From Ignavibacteriales bacterium (GTDB lineage: Bacteria > Bacteroidota > Ignavibacteria > UBA10030), in contig JACQPU010000146.1 in NCBI GenBank assembly GCA_016207365.1, positions 1 to 12,656 of the forward strand: a stretch of 12,656 bases of DNA, written 5' to 3'. Shown here in pieces: positions 6,413 through 12,656 of this stretch (position 1 is its first letter; every line of letters starts with the position of its first letter). A model generated the notes under the pieces. The model was not told where the DNA came from, did not search any database, and was given only the letters and a program-made list of their open reading frames with translations. A program made the translations under genes and the position numbers.

Positions 6413-7813
6413 ATGACTGACCGCACAACTGAGGGCACCCCGTTTGAAGAGGAGCGGCGTGAGCTGATCGAGGTTGACGACGAGCTCATGCAGGATATCG
6501 AGGACATCGTCCGCACCCGGTCGGATTTCCTCCTCTTGAATATCCTGCAGGATATTTATCCGGCCGATATAGCGCACATCACGAACCGCCTCGACAACGA
6601 GGAGGCGGAGTATGTGTTTGGGCTCCTGACAATCCCTGTCGCAAGCGAGGTGCTGCTCGAGCTGGATGAGCATCACCGCGAATACCTGCTGAAAACACTT
6701 CCGCAGGAAAAATTGACAGAACTTGTCGACGCGATGGATTCCGATGATGCGGCGGATATCGTCGGAGCGCTCTCGCGTGAACGTGCGGAAAGCGTTCTCG
6801 GCACGATGGACGTCGAAGACTCTTCGCACGTCGAGGAACTTCTCCGCTACGATGAGTCCACGGCCGGCGGTATCATGGCCAAAGAGGTGGCCGTCGTGGA
6901 GCCGGATGATACCGTGAAAAAAGCGATCAGAGTCGTTCGGCGGATGGCAAAGGAGCACAAGAACATTTACAACGTCTACGTGACGGACGAAAACGGCTTT
7001 CTCGTTGGAGCAGTTCCCATTCAAAGCCTTCTGCTCTACGCGCCTAACAAGCGCATACGCAAAATCATGAAAAGCGACGTTGTGAGCGCCACGACTGACG
7101 TGGATCAGGAGGAAGTGGCCCAGATCTTCAAGAAATATGACATCATCTCCCTTCCTGTCACCGACACGGCGGGCAAACTGCTGGGAAGGATCACCGTTGA
7201 TGACATCGTTGACGTTCTGGAAGAGGAGCATGTGGAGGATGTCGCGAGGATGGTGGGTTCCGATGCGGATGAGATGGCGCGTCGGTCTCCTGCCCAAATC
7301 GCCTGGCTCCGGCTTCCGTGGGTACTTTTGACGCTCGGCCTTGAAATGGTTGCGGCCTATGTGGTTCACCGTTTCGATGAGACGCTCTCCCAGGTCATCC
7401 TGCTCGCGTCATTTATGCCGATCATCTCGGCGCTATCGGGCAATACCGGCTTGCAGTCGGCCGCCGTGGTTGTGCGCGGCCTTGCGACTGGTCATGTTGA
7501 TCTCAAACGATGGTGGAATCCCGTGAGCCGTCAAGTGCAAACCACAATGATTATTGGAAGCGCTTGCGGAGCGCTCCTGGGAACAGTAGGCGCAATGTGG
7601 CACGGAACCACTGCATTCGGCTTTGTTGTCGGCGTTTCCATGTTCCTTTCTATCAATGTATCTGGCATTGTGGGTACAATTACGCCGATGATCTCCAAGT
7701 CCTTTGGATTTGATCCGGCTATCACTGCCGGACCGTTTGAAACGGCCTTCCAGGATGTGGTGGGGATATCCATCTTCCTTTCGATCGCCACTTTGCTTAT
7801 TCAGTTCCTTTGA
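6413..7813 (+). CDS. mgtE: magnesium transporter MgtE
   Basis: A homodimeric Mg2+ channel of the inner membrane, gated by cytoplasmic Mg2+. Domains in the 466 residues follow the standard order: acidic N domain of helical MgtE_N repeats (about 25-150, including MDSDDAADIVGALSRERAE), two CBS domains (about 153-211 and 217-275), a linking helix rich in acidic residues (266-290), then five transmembrane helices (about 298-466). Seen: SGNTGLQSAAVVVRGLATG at 342-360, the family signature in the pore region, and DPAITAGPFETAFQDVVG at 434-451, in which D448 corresponds to the pore aspartate needed for Mg2+ selectivity. Length and motif set are complete, so it is probably functional. ATG at 6413 has only a weak purine stretch before it. 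The downstream PAP2 gene begins 4 nt after the stop, indicating one transcript. Confidence 0.96.
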   Translation: MTDRTTEGTPFEEERRELIEVDDELMQDIEDIVRTRSDFLLLNILQDIYPADIAHITNRLDNEEAEYVFGLLTIPVASEVLLELDEHHREYLLKTLPQEKLTELVDAMDSDDAADIVGALSRERAESVLGTMDVEDSSHVEELLRYDESTAGGIMAKEVAVVEPDDTVKKAIRVVRRMAKEHKNIYNVYVTDENGFLVGAVPIQSLLLYAPNKRIRKIMKSDVVSATTDVDQEEVAQIFKKYDIISLPVTDTAGKLLGRITVDDIVDVLEEEHVEDVARMVGSDADEMARRSPAQIAWLRLPWVLLTLGLEMVAAYVVHRFDETLSQVILLASFMPIISALSGNTGLQSAAVVVRGLATGHVDLKRWWNPVSRQVQTTMIIGSACGALLGTVGAMWHGTTAFGFVVGVSMFLSINVSGIVGTITPMISKSFGFDPAITAGPFETAFQDVVGISIFLSIATLLIQFL

Positions 7814-7817
7814 CCCG

Positions 7818-8786
7818 ATGACCGTGAAACGATTCCTTGCCGCCTTCTCACCGGCGGATGTGGTCACAATCGGATTCCTCCTTTTCCTTATCCTCCTCAA
7901 CCTTGTGTTTCATGCACGCGTCGAGATGTGGCTCGAATTGACCGCGGTCAATGTCGTCGTCATTATCGGGATAGTGCTTCTCGCCCAGGCTGCGAACCGA
8001 AAGCAAACGCCTCTCCTCACAGGGGTGCATCGTTGGTACCTCTATCCGGCCGTACTGCTGATCTTCAAAGAACTCTATTTCATAATCCGTCCCATCCATC
8101 CTGTCGATTACGACGATCTGCTGATTCAGATTGATCGATGGGTGTTTGGAACTGATCCGACGGTGTGGCTTGCGCAGTTTGCGCATCCCGTTTTGACAGA
8201 AATCTTGCAGATTGCCTACTGGTCCTATTATCTCCTCTTCATAATTCTCGGCGTGGAAATTTACCGGCGGCACACGCTGAAGTCTTTTGACAAGGCGGGA
8301 TTTCTCATTGTCTATGGATTCTATCTTTCGTATCTCGGCTATTTTTTTCTGCCAGCCGTCGGTCCGCGGTTCACGCTGCATGATTTTTCCCTGATGGATC
8401 AGGAACTCCCTGGCCTTCTCCTCGCGGTTCCCCTTCGCGATTTCATTAATGCAGCGGAATCGATTCCAGCGGGCAATGAAAATCCTGTCGATTATGTACA
8501 ACGCGACGTGTTTCCCAGCGGACATACCCAGTTGTCCCTCATCGTCGTTTATCTTGCATTCCATTTCCGGCTCCACTCGCGATGGATCCTCACAGTGCTT
8601 ACCGGTCTCCTGATTGTTGGTACGGTGTATCTCCGCTACCACTATTTTGTCGACCTGATCGCAGGCGCGCTCCTTTTCGCTTTCACCGTGTGGAGTGGAA
8701 GGCATCTGGAATTATGGTGGAATGATTTGAGGTACTCCTGGAGAAGTGATGACGGTTTACTTGAAACTCGTCCGGAAATACGATAA
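7818..8786 (+). CDS. PAP2-superfamily membrane phosphatase/phosphotransferase (Aur1-like branch)
   Basis: A polytopic inner-membrane protein of 322 residues with about six hydrophobic helices. All three PAP2 active-site motifs are visible: C1 as K-x6-R-P (K84 to R91-P92 in KELYFIIRP), C2 as FPSGHTQLS with PSGH at 233-236, and C3 as YLRYHYFVDL with H275 and D279. The C3 form R-Y-H-Y-x-x-D resembles the inositolphosphotransferase Aur1/Ipt1 branch (PAP2_3) more than classic phosphatidate phosphatase. It therefore probably removes or transfers a phosphorylated head group on a lipid, such as undecaprenyl pyrophosphate or a phospholipid. An upstream in-frame ATG at 7704 lies inside mgtE and is rejected; ATG 7818 is 4 nt after the mgtE stop, suggesting translational coupling. 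The physiological substrate is unknown. Confidence 0.85.
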   Translation: MTVKRFLAAFSPADVVTIGFLLFLILLNLVFHARVEMWLELTAVNVVVIIGIVLLAQAANRKQTPLLTGVHRWYLYPAVLLIFKELYFIIRPIHPVDYDDLLIQIDRWVFGTDPTVWLAQFAHPVLTEILQIAYWSYYLLFIILGVEIYRRHTLKSFDKAGFLIVYGFYLSYLGYFFLPAVGPRFTLHDFSLMDQELPGLLLAVPLRDFINAAESIPAGNENPVDYVQRDVFPSGHTQLSLIVVYLAFHFRLHSRWILTVLTGLLIVGTVYLRYHYFVDLIAGALLFAFTVWSGRHLELWWNDLRYSWRSDDGLLETRPEIR

Positions 8787-8813
8787 GTTGACTATGCTTT
8801 AGGACAAATAACC

Positions 8814-9080
8814 ATGACACAGGAACAAATTCTCCGCGAGCTGGAAGCACTTGCAGGAAACAGCGGCATCGCGCTCCGCTACGAAAAAGGAGACTTTGAA
8901 GGGGGGTACTGCATCCTGAAGGATGAGCGGATGATTGTGATCAATAAGAAGCTCGCCCCGCAGCGCAGGGCCTCGATTCTCGCGCAAGGGTTGGCCGAGA
9001 TCGGCATCGATGAGCTCTACCTGAAACCGGCCCTTCGGGAGTTCATTGAGGACGAGCTGGCAAAAGCCGCAAGGTCCTGA
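8814..9080 (+). CDS. small conserved-looking protein of unknown function (88 aa)
   Basis: I do not recognise a named family. The protein is soluble, mixed helical and charged: an N-terminal helix (MTQEQILRELEALAG), a likely beta hairpin (IALRYEKGDFEGGYCILKDERMIVINKKL at 19-47, divided by the glycine pair 30-31), then helices through ASILAQGLAEIG and the conserved-looking end LKPALREFIEDELAK. There is no signal peptide, membrane segment or obvious metal site (a single Cys at 33). It has one of the few Shine-Dalgarno-like sequences here, AGGA about 11 nt before the ATG. Codon use matches its neighbours. The gap to the PAP2 stop is 27 nt, so it may be the third gene of the mgtE transcript, or the first of the next group. 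Confidence 0.75.
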   Translation: MTQEQILRELEALAGNSGIALRYEKGDFEGGYCILKDERMIVINKKLAPQRRASILAQGLAEIGIDELYLKPALREFIEDELAKAARS

Positions 9081-9083
9081 TTC

Positions 9084-9146
9084 ATGAAGCGAATCCAGGC
9101 CCTCATTCCCTTCGCAGTCTTCCTGCTGGCGTCCATTTACGGTTGA
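9084..9146 (+). CDS. 20-residue signal-peptide-like micro-ORF (remnant or small membrane peptide)
   Basis: ATG at 9084, 3 nt after the stop of the 88-aa gene, opens an ORF encoding MKRIQALIPFAVFLLASIYG and then TGA. It has the exact shape of a signal peptide: a basic N-region (K2, R3) and a 13-residue hydrophobic core. It could be the stump of an exported protein whose body has been lost, a real single-pass micropeptide, or chance. No Shine-Dalgarno stands before it. The sequence after the stop is short and AT-rich and does not continue the protein in another frame before aroQ. Confidence 0.25.
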   Translation: MKRIQALIPFAVFLLASIYG

Positions 9147-9178
9147 ATAGTTAATTGGTTAAATGAAGAATGAACCAT

Positions 9179-9607
9179 ATGCGCATACTCATTCTCAACG
9201 GACCAAACCTCGGGATGCTCGGGCAACGTGAACCTGAGCTCTACGGGACAGAAACGCTTGCCGACCTTGAGTCGCGACTGAGAAAGAAGTTCCCGAAGGT
9301 GCAGTTCACGTTTTTTCAATCGAACCACGAGGGTGTTCTGGTGGATGAACTGAACAAGGCCGCCTCGGGCGCGATTGACGGTGTGGTGCTGAATCCCGGC
9401 GCATACGCGCACTCGTCGTACGCGATTCGCGATGCTGTTGCCGCGCTGAAGATCCCTGTTGTCGAGGTGCATATTACCAATGTTCATGCGCGTGAGGAGT
9501 TCAGACGGAGATCGTTGATTGCGCCGGTCTGTCGCGGTGTGGTGACGGGATTAGGCAGGCGTGGTTACGATCTCGCAATCCAGTTTCTCATTGATGAAAC
9601 CGTATGA
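9179..9607 (+). CDS. aroQ: type II 3-dehydroquinate dehydratase
   Basis: Dehydrates 3-dehydroquinate to 3-dehydroshikimate, step three of the shikimate pathway for aromatic amino acids, as a cytoplasmic dodecamer. The 142 residues match the family length. Seen: ILNGPNLGMLGQREPELYG at 5-23 with catalytic tyrosine Y22 on the flexible lid, LNPGAYAHSSYAIRDA at 71-86 with the substrate-binding asparagine N72, EVHITNVHAREEFRRRS at 96-112 with H98 and the following arginines, and GLGRRGYDLA at 124-133. An ATG three codons earlier (9170) is possible, but 9179 gives the usual M-[RK]-I-L beginning. Its stop overlaps the start of the HAD gene as ATGA, so the two are translationally coupled. It is complete and probably functional. 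Confidence 0.96.
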   Translation: MRILILNGPNLGMLGQREPELYGTETLADLESRLRKKFPKVQFTFFQSNHEGVLVDELNKAASGAIDGVVLNPGAYAHSSYAIRDAVAALKIPVVEVHITNVHAREEFRRRSLIAPVCRGVVTGLGRRGYDLAIQFLIDETV

Positions 9608-10293
9608 TCAGGGCTGTGGTTTTTGATCTCGATAATACACTCGTCGATTTCATGGGCATGAAGCGCCAGGCCATCGACGCCGCCATTCACGCGATGCAGG
9701 ATGCCGGGCTGAAACTTCCTGCGGAGAAAATCCGCGCAAGGATTGATGAAATCTACAAGCTCAAGGGGATCGAGTTTCAAAACGTGTTTGATCAGCTGCT
9801 GTACGATGAGTTCAGTAAGATCGATTACAAAATTCTTTCCTCGGGCATTATCGCGTATCGCCGTGCGCGGGAAGCAGCCCTTGTTCCATATCCGCATGTG
9901 TACATGACGCTTATGGAACTTATGAAAATGCAACTTCGGCTCGGGGTTGTGTCCGATGCGCCGGTGAAAGAAGCATGGCTTCGACTCAGCTATCTGAATT
10001 TCCATCACATTTTTGACGCGGTGGTTACCTTTGACGATACGGGGGAGCGAAAGCCGGCTCCAGGTCCATTCCGCAAAGTGCTGGAGAAGCTCAGCGTCAA
10101 GCCTGTCGAAGCGCTGATGATCGGGGATTGGGCCGAGAGGGACGTGGTGGGGGCGAAACAGGTGGGTATGAAAACCGTCTTTGCGCGTTACGGTGATACG
10201 TTTGGAACAGTGCATTCTCATGCGGACTATGACATTAACGATATCTCCGAGCTGATTAACATAGTCAGGCGTGAGAATGGGAAAGAGTCATGA
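9604..10293 (+). CDS. HAD-superfamily (subfamily IA) phosphatase
   Basis: A soluble phosphomonoesterase of 229 residues. The haloacid dehalogenase motifs are all present: motif I VVFDLDNTL with nucleophile D8 and acid/base D10, motif II VVSDA with S117, motif III K150 in ERKPAPGPF, and motif IV GDWAERD with D175 and D180. The helical cap (about 16-95) places it in subfamily IA, and the beginning DLDNTLVDFMGMKRQAIDAA is like the CTE7-type group described mainly from archaea. The natural substrate is not predictable. It overlaps aroQ upstream (ATGA at 9604) and acpS downstream (ATGA at 10290), so the three are made from one message in similar amounts; no pathway link is evident. Confidence 0.9.
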   Translation: MIRAVVFDLDNTLVDFMGMKRQAIDAAIHAMQDAGLKLPAEKIRARIDEIYKLKGIEFQNVFDQLLYDEFSKIDYKILSSGIIAYRRAREAALVPYPHVYMTLMELMKMQLRLGVVSDAPVKEAWLRLSYLNFHHIFDAVVTFDDTGERKPAPGPFRKVLEKLSVKPVEALMIGDWAERDVVGAKQVGMKTVFARYGDTFGTVHSHADYDINDISELINIVRRENGKES

Positions 10294-10664
10294 GCACGGT
10301 TCGAGGAATCGGCGTGGATGTTGTGGACGTGGAGCGTATGAAAAAGATGCTTCGCGAGCAGGGAGATGCGTTTACCGCAAGGGTCTTTACGGAGGCAGAG
10401 ATTGCCTATTGCCGATCCAAAAAGAATCCCCATGAACATTTTGCAGCCAGGTTTGCGGCCAAGGAAGCTGTGAGTAAGGCTCTCCAGACAGGGTGGACAG
10501 GGGAGTTCCGTTGGAAGGATGTGGAAGTGATGAATGAGCCCTCGGGAGCGCCGAAGATTGCGCTCTATGGCCAGTTGGCGAAACTTCTAGAAGGCAACAT
10601 GATCCATCTCTCGCTGTCCCACACCGAAAATACCGTTGTTGCCTTCGCCCTGATTGAAGCCTGA
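10290..10664 (+). CDS. acpS: holo-[acyl-carrier-protein] synthase
   Basis: Transfers the 4'-phosphopantetheine arm from coenzyme A to the serine of apo-acyl carrier protein, activating fatty-acid synthesis. The 124 residues match the trimeric AcpS family. Seen: GIGVDVVDVERM at 6-17 with Mg2+-binding D10, RVFTEAEIAYC at 31-41, ARFAAKEAVSKAL at 53-65 with metal-binding E59 and the conserved K-E-A, and the C-terminal HLSLSHTENTVVAFALIE at 106-123. The ATG overlaps the HAD stop codon; the purine run GGGAAAGAG before it is one of the better ribosome-binding sites in the window. The gene ends the aroQ-HAD-acpS unit; an 88-nt gap with a regulatory-looking repeat follows. Confidence 0.95.
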   Translation: MSTVRGIGVDVVDVERMKKMLREQGDAFTARVFTEAEIAYCRSKKNPHEHFAARFAAKEAVSKALQTGWTGEFRWKDVEVMNEPSGAPKIALYGQLAKLLEGNMIHLSLSHTENTVVAFALIEA

Positions 10665-10724
10665 CGCCGGCGCGTTGCAACTCACAGGGTAATTGGGTAC
10701 CTTACAAGCGACCAATGAATAATC

Positions 10725-10749
10725 ATTGTCAATTGGCGACATTGACAAT
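10725..10749. promoter_or_regulatory. perfect inverted repeat, candidate operator before the MerR-type gene
   Basis: ATTGTCAA (10725-10732) and its exact reverse complement TTGACAAT (10742-10749) are separated by 9 nt, giving a dyad whose second arm ends 3 nt before the chosen ATG. Just upstream, AATAAT (10718-10723) could be a -10 element with TTGGGT 19 nt before it, the long spacer common at MerR-controlled promoters. The dyad lies where a bound regulator would block initiation or translation, so autoregulation is the simplest reading. Confidence 0.5.
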
Positions 10750-10752
10750 CTC

Positions 10753-11142
10753 ATGAAACATATCGGAATAAAAAAACTCTACTACTCGATCAGTGAGGTC
10801 AGCAAAATCACCGGCTTGGAGCAATATGTCCTGCGGTACTGGGAATCCGAGTTTCCCCAGCTCAAGCCCCAGAAAAACCGGGCGGGGAACCGTATTTACA
10901 CGAACAAGGACATCAAGCTGATTCTCCATGTCAAACAGTTGCTGAGGGACGAGAAGTATACGATCGAGGGAGCGAAGAAGGTCCTGGAAGACTACGTACC
11001 GGAATCCGAGGCAGGTGAACAATTGGAGCTCCTCAGCGTTCCCCTGAAAAAGAAGATCAAAGATGAAGAGATCAGAGCGGAAGTAGCGGAAGTCAAGGAT
11101 TTTCTCGAGGAACTGCTGAAGAAAATTAACGCGAATTCCTGA
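10753..11142 (+). CDS. MerR-family transcriptional regulator
   Basis: A DNA-binding dimer of 129 residues. The winged helix-turn-helix occupies about 8-75: KLYYSISEVSKITGLEQYVLRYWESEF contains the HTH and the family's R-Y-W-E motif (28-31), followed by the wing LKPQKNRAGNRIYT and KDIKLILHVKQLL. The rest is a highly charged amphipathic helix (about 95-127) suited to antiparallel coiled-coil dimerisation. There is no cysteine-bearing effector domain, so it is not a metal sensor of the classic MerR kind; it resembles the short regulators common in Bacteroidota and relatives. A TTG start at 10726 would add nine residues, but it lies within the inverted repeat at 10725-10749, so ATG 10753 is preferred. 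It ends 69 nt before the secreted pseudo-caspase gene, its possible target. Confidence 0.88.
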   Translation: MKHIGIKKLYYSISEVSKITGLEQYVLRYWESEFPQLKPQKNRAGNRIYTNKDIKLILHVKQLLRDEKYTIEGAKKVLEDYVPESEAGEQLELLSVPLKKKIKDEEIRAEVAEVKDFLEELLKKINANS

Positions 11143-11211
11143 AGCCGTCCTCCCGGACCACCAATCGGATCCCAGCGATCCCGTCCCCTCGTTTACGCCG
11201 ATACTGCTGTC

Positions 11212-12656
11212 ATGATGTCTTCCAACGGAACCCGCCTCCGGCGTTTCTCCGGCCGGCTGAAACACCTCGCCCTTGCTGCGATTATTCTTGTTCCGTCCAC
11301 GCATTCTCAGACTCTCTCGCTTTCCCCCCTCATTGACACTCTGAACGCGCAGCTCCTCCGCATGCCGGGCGATGCATTCCTCCGCCAAAAACTGATTGAC
11401 GCGTACACTCTTGCCTTTGAGCCGGAACTTGCACTTCTCGAGATTCTCAGCGTCACCTCAGGACGCGTCGATGCGGGGATTCGTGGAAGAGCGCAGTTCA
11501 GCCTTGAACAACTTGATCCGGCTACACGCTCGCTTCGTCAGGCTTATCTCGAATCGCCATCCGATGAAACACTCACGCTTCTCGGCGTCCTCGCCTATGC
11601 CAGTGGAAACCCGCGCTTCGGAGCACTGGAACTCCAGCGGCTGAAAGGCCGAAGTCCCTCGCTTTCCGTGGACCTCCTGAATCTCTACGAACGATTTTAT
11701 CTCCATGGACGAACGGCAATTGCTTCTGCAGCCCAGCGGGCGCTTCAGGATGTCGACCCTGTCGCGTTTGAAACGTATTTTCCGCGGCCGCAAATCTCTA
11801 TTCTCTCTCCGCAAAGCGGAATTGCCACGGAAACAAAACTGATATCTGTTATCTGGGAAGTACGGCATTCACGTCCGCTTAAACGCGTCCTGGCAGGGAA
11901 CGAGGCTGTTTATGAACGGCCTCCGGACGCAGGGGATCCTCAGAAGGAACATGTTCAACGGAGCTTCACACGACTTGTTTCGGTGAAGGAAGGCAGAAAC
12001 CCGATAGTGATTCAGGTGGAGGATGTTTTCGGAAACCGATCTGTGGATACGGTGTTTATTCACGGTTTGACCTTCGACCGGCGTGAGTCATGGAAGTCAC
12101 CGTTTGCGGATTCCCTGCAGGCATCAATTGACTTTCTCAGAACCTATGTTCCAGACAGTGTCTTCGCGTCTTCTCCGGTTCAGGGGAAACGGGCAATGAT
12201 TGTTGCGGGGCCTGTCGGGCGTGATTTCGACCGGCTGTTCCATCGGGCCCTTTTTGTTCACGAACTGTTAACCAATCCTTTTACCGGCGAGATTGCTACC
12301 GATAATGCGAAACTGCTCGCAGACGACCGCGTGACATGGGAGACTATTGGCGTTGTCGCGGAAAACTGGCTTCTCAAAAGCGCCACGTTTCAGAGTGTCA
12401 CAATCCTTTACATGGCAGGTGAATGGCGAATCACGGACGACGCCTGGAATCTCCTGGATCGGCATGGCGCCGTCGTTGATATGAGGCCGTGGCTCCGCCA
12501 GCTTCGTTCGCTTGCGACGGCGGGGTTTGTCCTTCTGTTCGACGGATCCATCGATCACCGGCAGACCCTCGAAGATGGATTACGGGAGCTCCTGGCTGGA
12601 TCCACTGCGCCAATCAGTGCTGTGATTCTTCCCCCCGTTGAAGTATGGGAGGAGAC
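11212..12656 (+). CDS. secreted protein: helical repeats, Ig-like domain and degenerate caspase-like domain (3' end cut)
   Basis: The frame stays open from ATG 11212 (or the adjacent ATG 11215) to the window edge, 481 codons. Residues 1-33 form a signal peptide (basic RLRRFSGRLKH, hydrophobic LALAAIILV, likely cleavage near THSQ), so it is exported. Residues 38-180 are alpha-helical and TPR-like. Residues 193-286 read as a beta sandwich, beginning PQISILSPQSG and ending NPIVIQVEDVFGNRSVDTVFI, a pattern common next to bacterial caspase domains. Residues 326-462 follow the caspase/C14 layout: strand AMIVAG, helix, LLTNPFTGEIATDNAKLLADD, helix ETIGVVAENWL, strand SVTILYMAGEW (396-405) and strand FVLLFDGSID (439-448). 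Where active enzymes have S-G-H-G and D-A-C, this has A-G-E-W and D-G-S, so both catalytic residues seem lost. The domain calls rest on reading by eye. It follows the MerR gene by 69 nt. Confidence 0.75.
   Translation, partial: MMSSNGTRLRRFSGRLKHLALAAIILVPSTHSQTLSLSPLIDTLNAQLLRMPGDAFLRQKLIDAYTLAFEPELALLEILSVTSGRVDAGIRGRAQFSLEQLDPATRSLRQAYLESPSDETLTLLGVLAYASGNPRFGALELQRLKGRSPSLSVDLLNLYERFYLHGRTAIASAAQRALQDVDPVAFETYFPRPQISILSPQSGIATETKLISVIWEVRHSRPLKRVLAGNEAVYERPPDAGDPQKEHVQRSFTRLVSVKEGRNPIVIQVEDVFGNRSVDTVFIHGLTFDRRESWKSPFADSLQASIDFLRTYVPDSVFASSPVQGKRAMIVAGPVGRDFDRLFHRALFVHELLTNPFTGEIATDNAKLLADDRVTWETIGVVAENWLLKSATFQSVTILYMAGEWRITDDAWNLLDRHGAVVDMRPWLRQLRSLATAGFVLLFDGSIDHRQTLEDGLRELLAGSTAPISAVILPPVEVWEE

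Noticed and set aside
6383..7369. Minus-strand 328-codon frame
   Set aside because: Antisense to mgtE, whose domains are complete; the antisense product is rich in His, Arg and Asp as expected from reading the reverse of acidic and helical codons.
7704..7817. Longer PAP2 start at ATG 7704
   Set aside because: This stretch is the 3' end of mgtE in its proper frame (conserved pore helix), and the extra residues have no family support.
7848..8705. Minus-strand 285-codon frame
   Set aside because: Antisense to the PAP2 gene, which has all three catalytic motifs.
9185..9220. Unusual glycine in the AroQ NGPNLG motif (often NGPNLN)
   Set aside because: Gly at this place is also found in characterised enzymes such as the Mycobacterium tuberculosis one, so it is normal variation.

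Overview
This is a window of ordinary bacterial chromosome (about half G+C, close-packed genes, no mobile-element genes seen). The gene set, the near-absence of Shine-Dalgarno sequences before the starts, and promoter-like elements resembling the Bacteroidota type suggest a member of the Bacteroidota/Chlorobi/Ignavibacteria (FCB) group. That placement is an inference; no rRNA or marker comparison was possible.

Left block (1-5361, all on the minus strand): a surface-glycan or glycolipid locus. In transcription order it holds a polytopic PMT/ArnT-like glycosyltransferase (5361-3772), an intergenic tract of 8-nt repeats carrying two tandem hairpins (3589-3771), a DPM1/GtrB-like polyprenyl-phosphate sugar transferase (GT2), a GT4 glycosyltransferase, a SAM methyltransferase overlapping it by 13 nt, and the 5' part of gmd (GDP-mannose 4,6-dehydratase), which is cut by the window edge. 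A coherent reading is that gmd supplies an activated deoxysugar precursor, GT4 builds the glycan, the methyltransferase decorates it, and the GT2 enzyme makes a lipid-linked sugar that the polytopic transferase uses across the membrane.

Middle block (5495-8786, plus strand): rsmA (16S rRNA dimethyladenosine transferase) is divergent from the glycan block behind a good promoter candidate. A 120-nt leader with repeated TTAACC-type motifs follows, then mgtE (Mg2+ transporter) and, 4 nt later, a membrane PAP2-type phosphatase/phosphotransferase.

Right block (8814-12656, plus strand): a small conserved-looking protein of unknown function, a tiny signal-peptide-like ORF, then a tightly coupled trio aroQ-HAD phosphatase-acpS with ATGA overlaps. 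Next is a MerR-family regulator whose start is preceded by a perfect 8+8 inverted repeat, and finally a secreted protein that runs off the window. From its translation I read this last one as helical repeats, an Ig-like sandwich and a caspase-like fold in which both catalytic residues are replaced (a pseudo-caspase).

The most unusual things here are the octamer array with its covarying hairpin pair (3601-3773) and the apparent pseudo-caspase (11212-12656).
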